From positions 1,860,001 through 1,924,000 of the forward strand of contig NC_084711.1 in assembly GCF_033807575.1 (NCBI RefSeq): a stretch of DNA of 64,000 nucleotides, written 5' to 3'. The notes beneath the pieces were generated by a model. That model saw nothing but the letters and a program-made list of their open reading frames with translations, was not told where the DNA came from and did not search any database. The stretch's first letter is position 1. Each line of letters starts with the position of its first letter. Both the position numbers and the translations under genes were made by a program. This document shows positions 63,799-64,000 of the stretch, piece after piece. Source of the DNA: Cydia pomonella. Its lineage: Eukaryota > Arthropoda > Insecta > Lepidoptera > Tortricidae.

Positions 63799-63836
63799 CA
63801 TCATGAAAAGAGGGTACTCCCAACATCTCTCTCTTA
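63799..63836 (+). pseudogene. older LINE fragment, right half
   Basis: CATGAAAAGAGGGTACTCCC continues the sequence that stopped at 58498; the intact order in other copies is GATACGAC...AAGAAAAGAGCGTACTCC. Confidence 0.7.
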
Positions 63837-64000
63837 AAGAAATTTATATTTTGTAATTTACCTAAACTCTGTCCACCAGACACAGAGTTCTTTGAATAAA
63901 TAATTATAATTTTCATAATCATATTCCAATCAATGCAAAAACATTCAACAATAATTAGCTCCTTTCAAAATGTTCATGCCAAATCTAATTAATTAGGAAT
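63837..64000. other. no gene seen
   Basis: AT-rich sequence to the window edge. Confidence 0.4.

Noticed and set aside
1..64000. CRISPR array, operon, riboswitch or bacterial regulatory site
   Set aside because: Regularly spaced repeats with unique spacers are absent and all recognisable content is insect-type transposable elements.

Overview
The window looks like AT-rich intergenic or intronic DNA from a moth or butterfly (Lepidoptera, perhaps a noctuid relative). The reasons are the tRNA-derived SINE families, the LINE 3' ends, the many palindromic MITEs and the BEL/Pao element, all of types I recognise from lepidopteran genomes. The species call is inference from repeat types. I found no host protein-coding exon, rRNA or functional tRNA gene I could defend. 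The only long intact reading frames belong to two retrotransposons.

Layout. 1-8131: low-copy AT-rich DNA with three tRNA-derived SINE copies, a LINE-3'-end-like repeat and poly-C tracts. 8137-14720: a complete BEL/Pao LTR retrotransposon on the minus strand, with identical 228-bp LTRs, a GAGGT target-site duplication, a tRNA-Arg-type primer site, a polypurine tract and one uninterrupted 1745-codon gag-pol frame. 14726-24170: two direct repeats, an inverted partner of a repeat at 7.2 kb, more SINEs, a hAT-type MITE with an 8-bp duplication and a decayed retroelement 3' end. 24171-25632: a 5'-truncated LINE on the minus strand with its RT YADD box. 25755-41515: a graveyard of MITEs, LINE tails and SINEs, including a 318-bp tandem duplication of a LINE 3' end at 33.3-33.9 kb and several nested insertions. 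41516-47274: comparatively repeat-poor DNA with GC-richer patches. 47281-58330: paired hairpins, more MITEs, a SINE broken by two later insertions and an RTE-type LINE remnant on the minus strand.

58499-63795: a full-length two-ORF LINE on the plus strand, inserted into an older LINE remnant whose halves lie at 58425-58498 and 63799-63836. ORF1 (525 codons) has coiled coils and a decayed SGNH-like C-terminal domain. ORF2 encodes an APE-type endonuclease and a reverse transcriptase, and the element ends in short tandem repeats.

The most interesting observation is at the ORF1/ORF2 junction. A canonical -1 slippery heptamer, T_TTA_AAC (60509-60515), sits in the ORF1 reading frame directly before the ORF1 TAG. 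ORF2 is open in the -1 frame from that point, and it has no ATG ahead of its catalytic endonuclease N-terminus. This predicts ORF2 is made as a frameshifted ORF1-ORF2 fusion. The two intact elements could each supply their own mobilisation machinery; the SINEs, MITEs and truncated LINEs would depend on proteins supplied from elsewhere.
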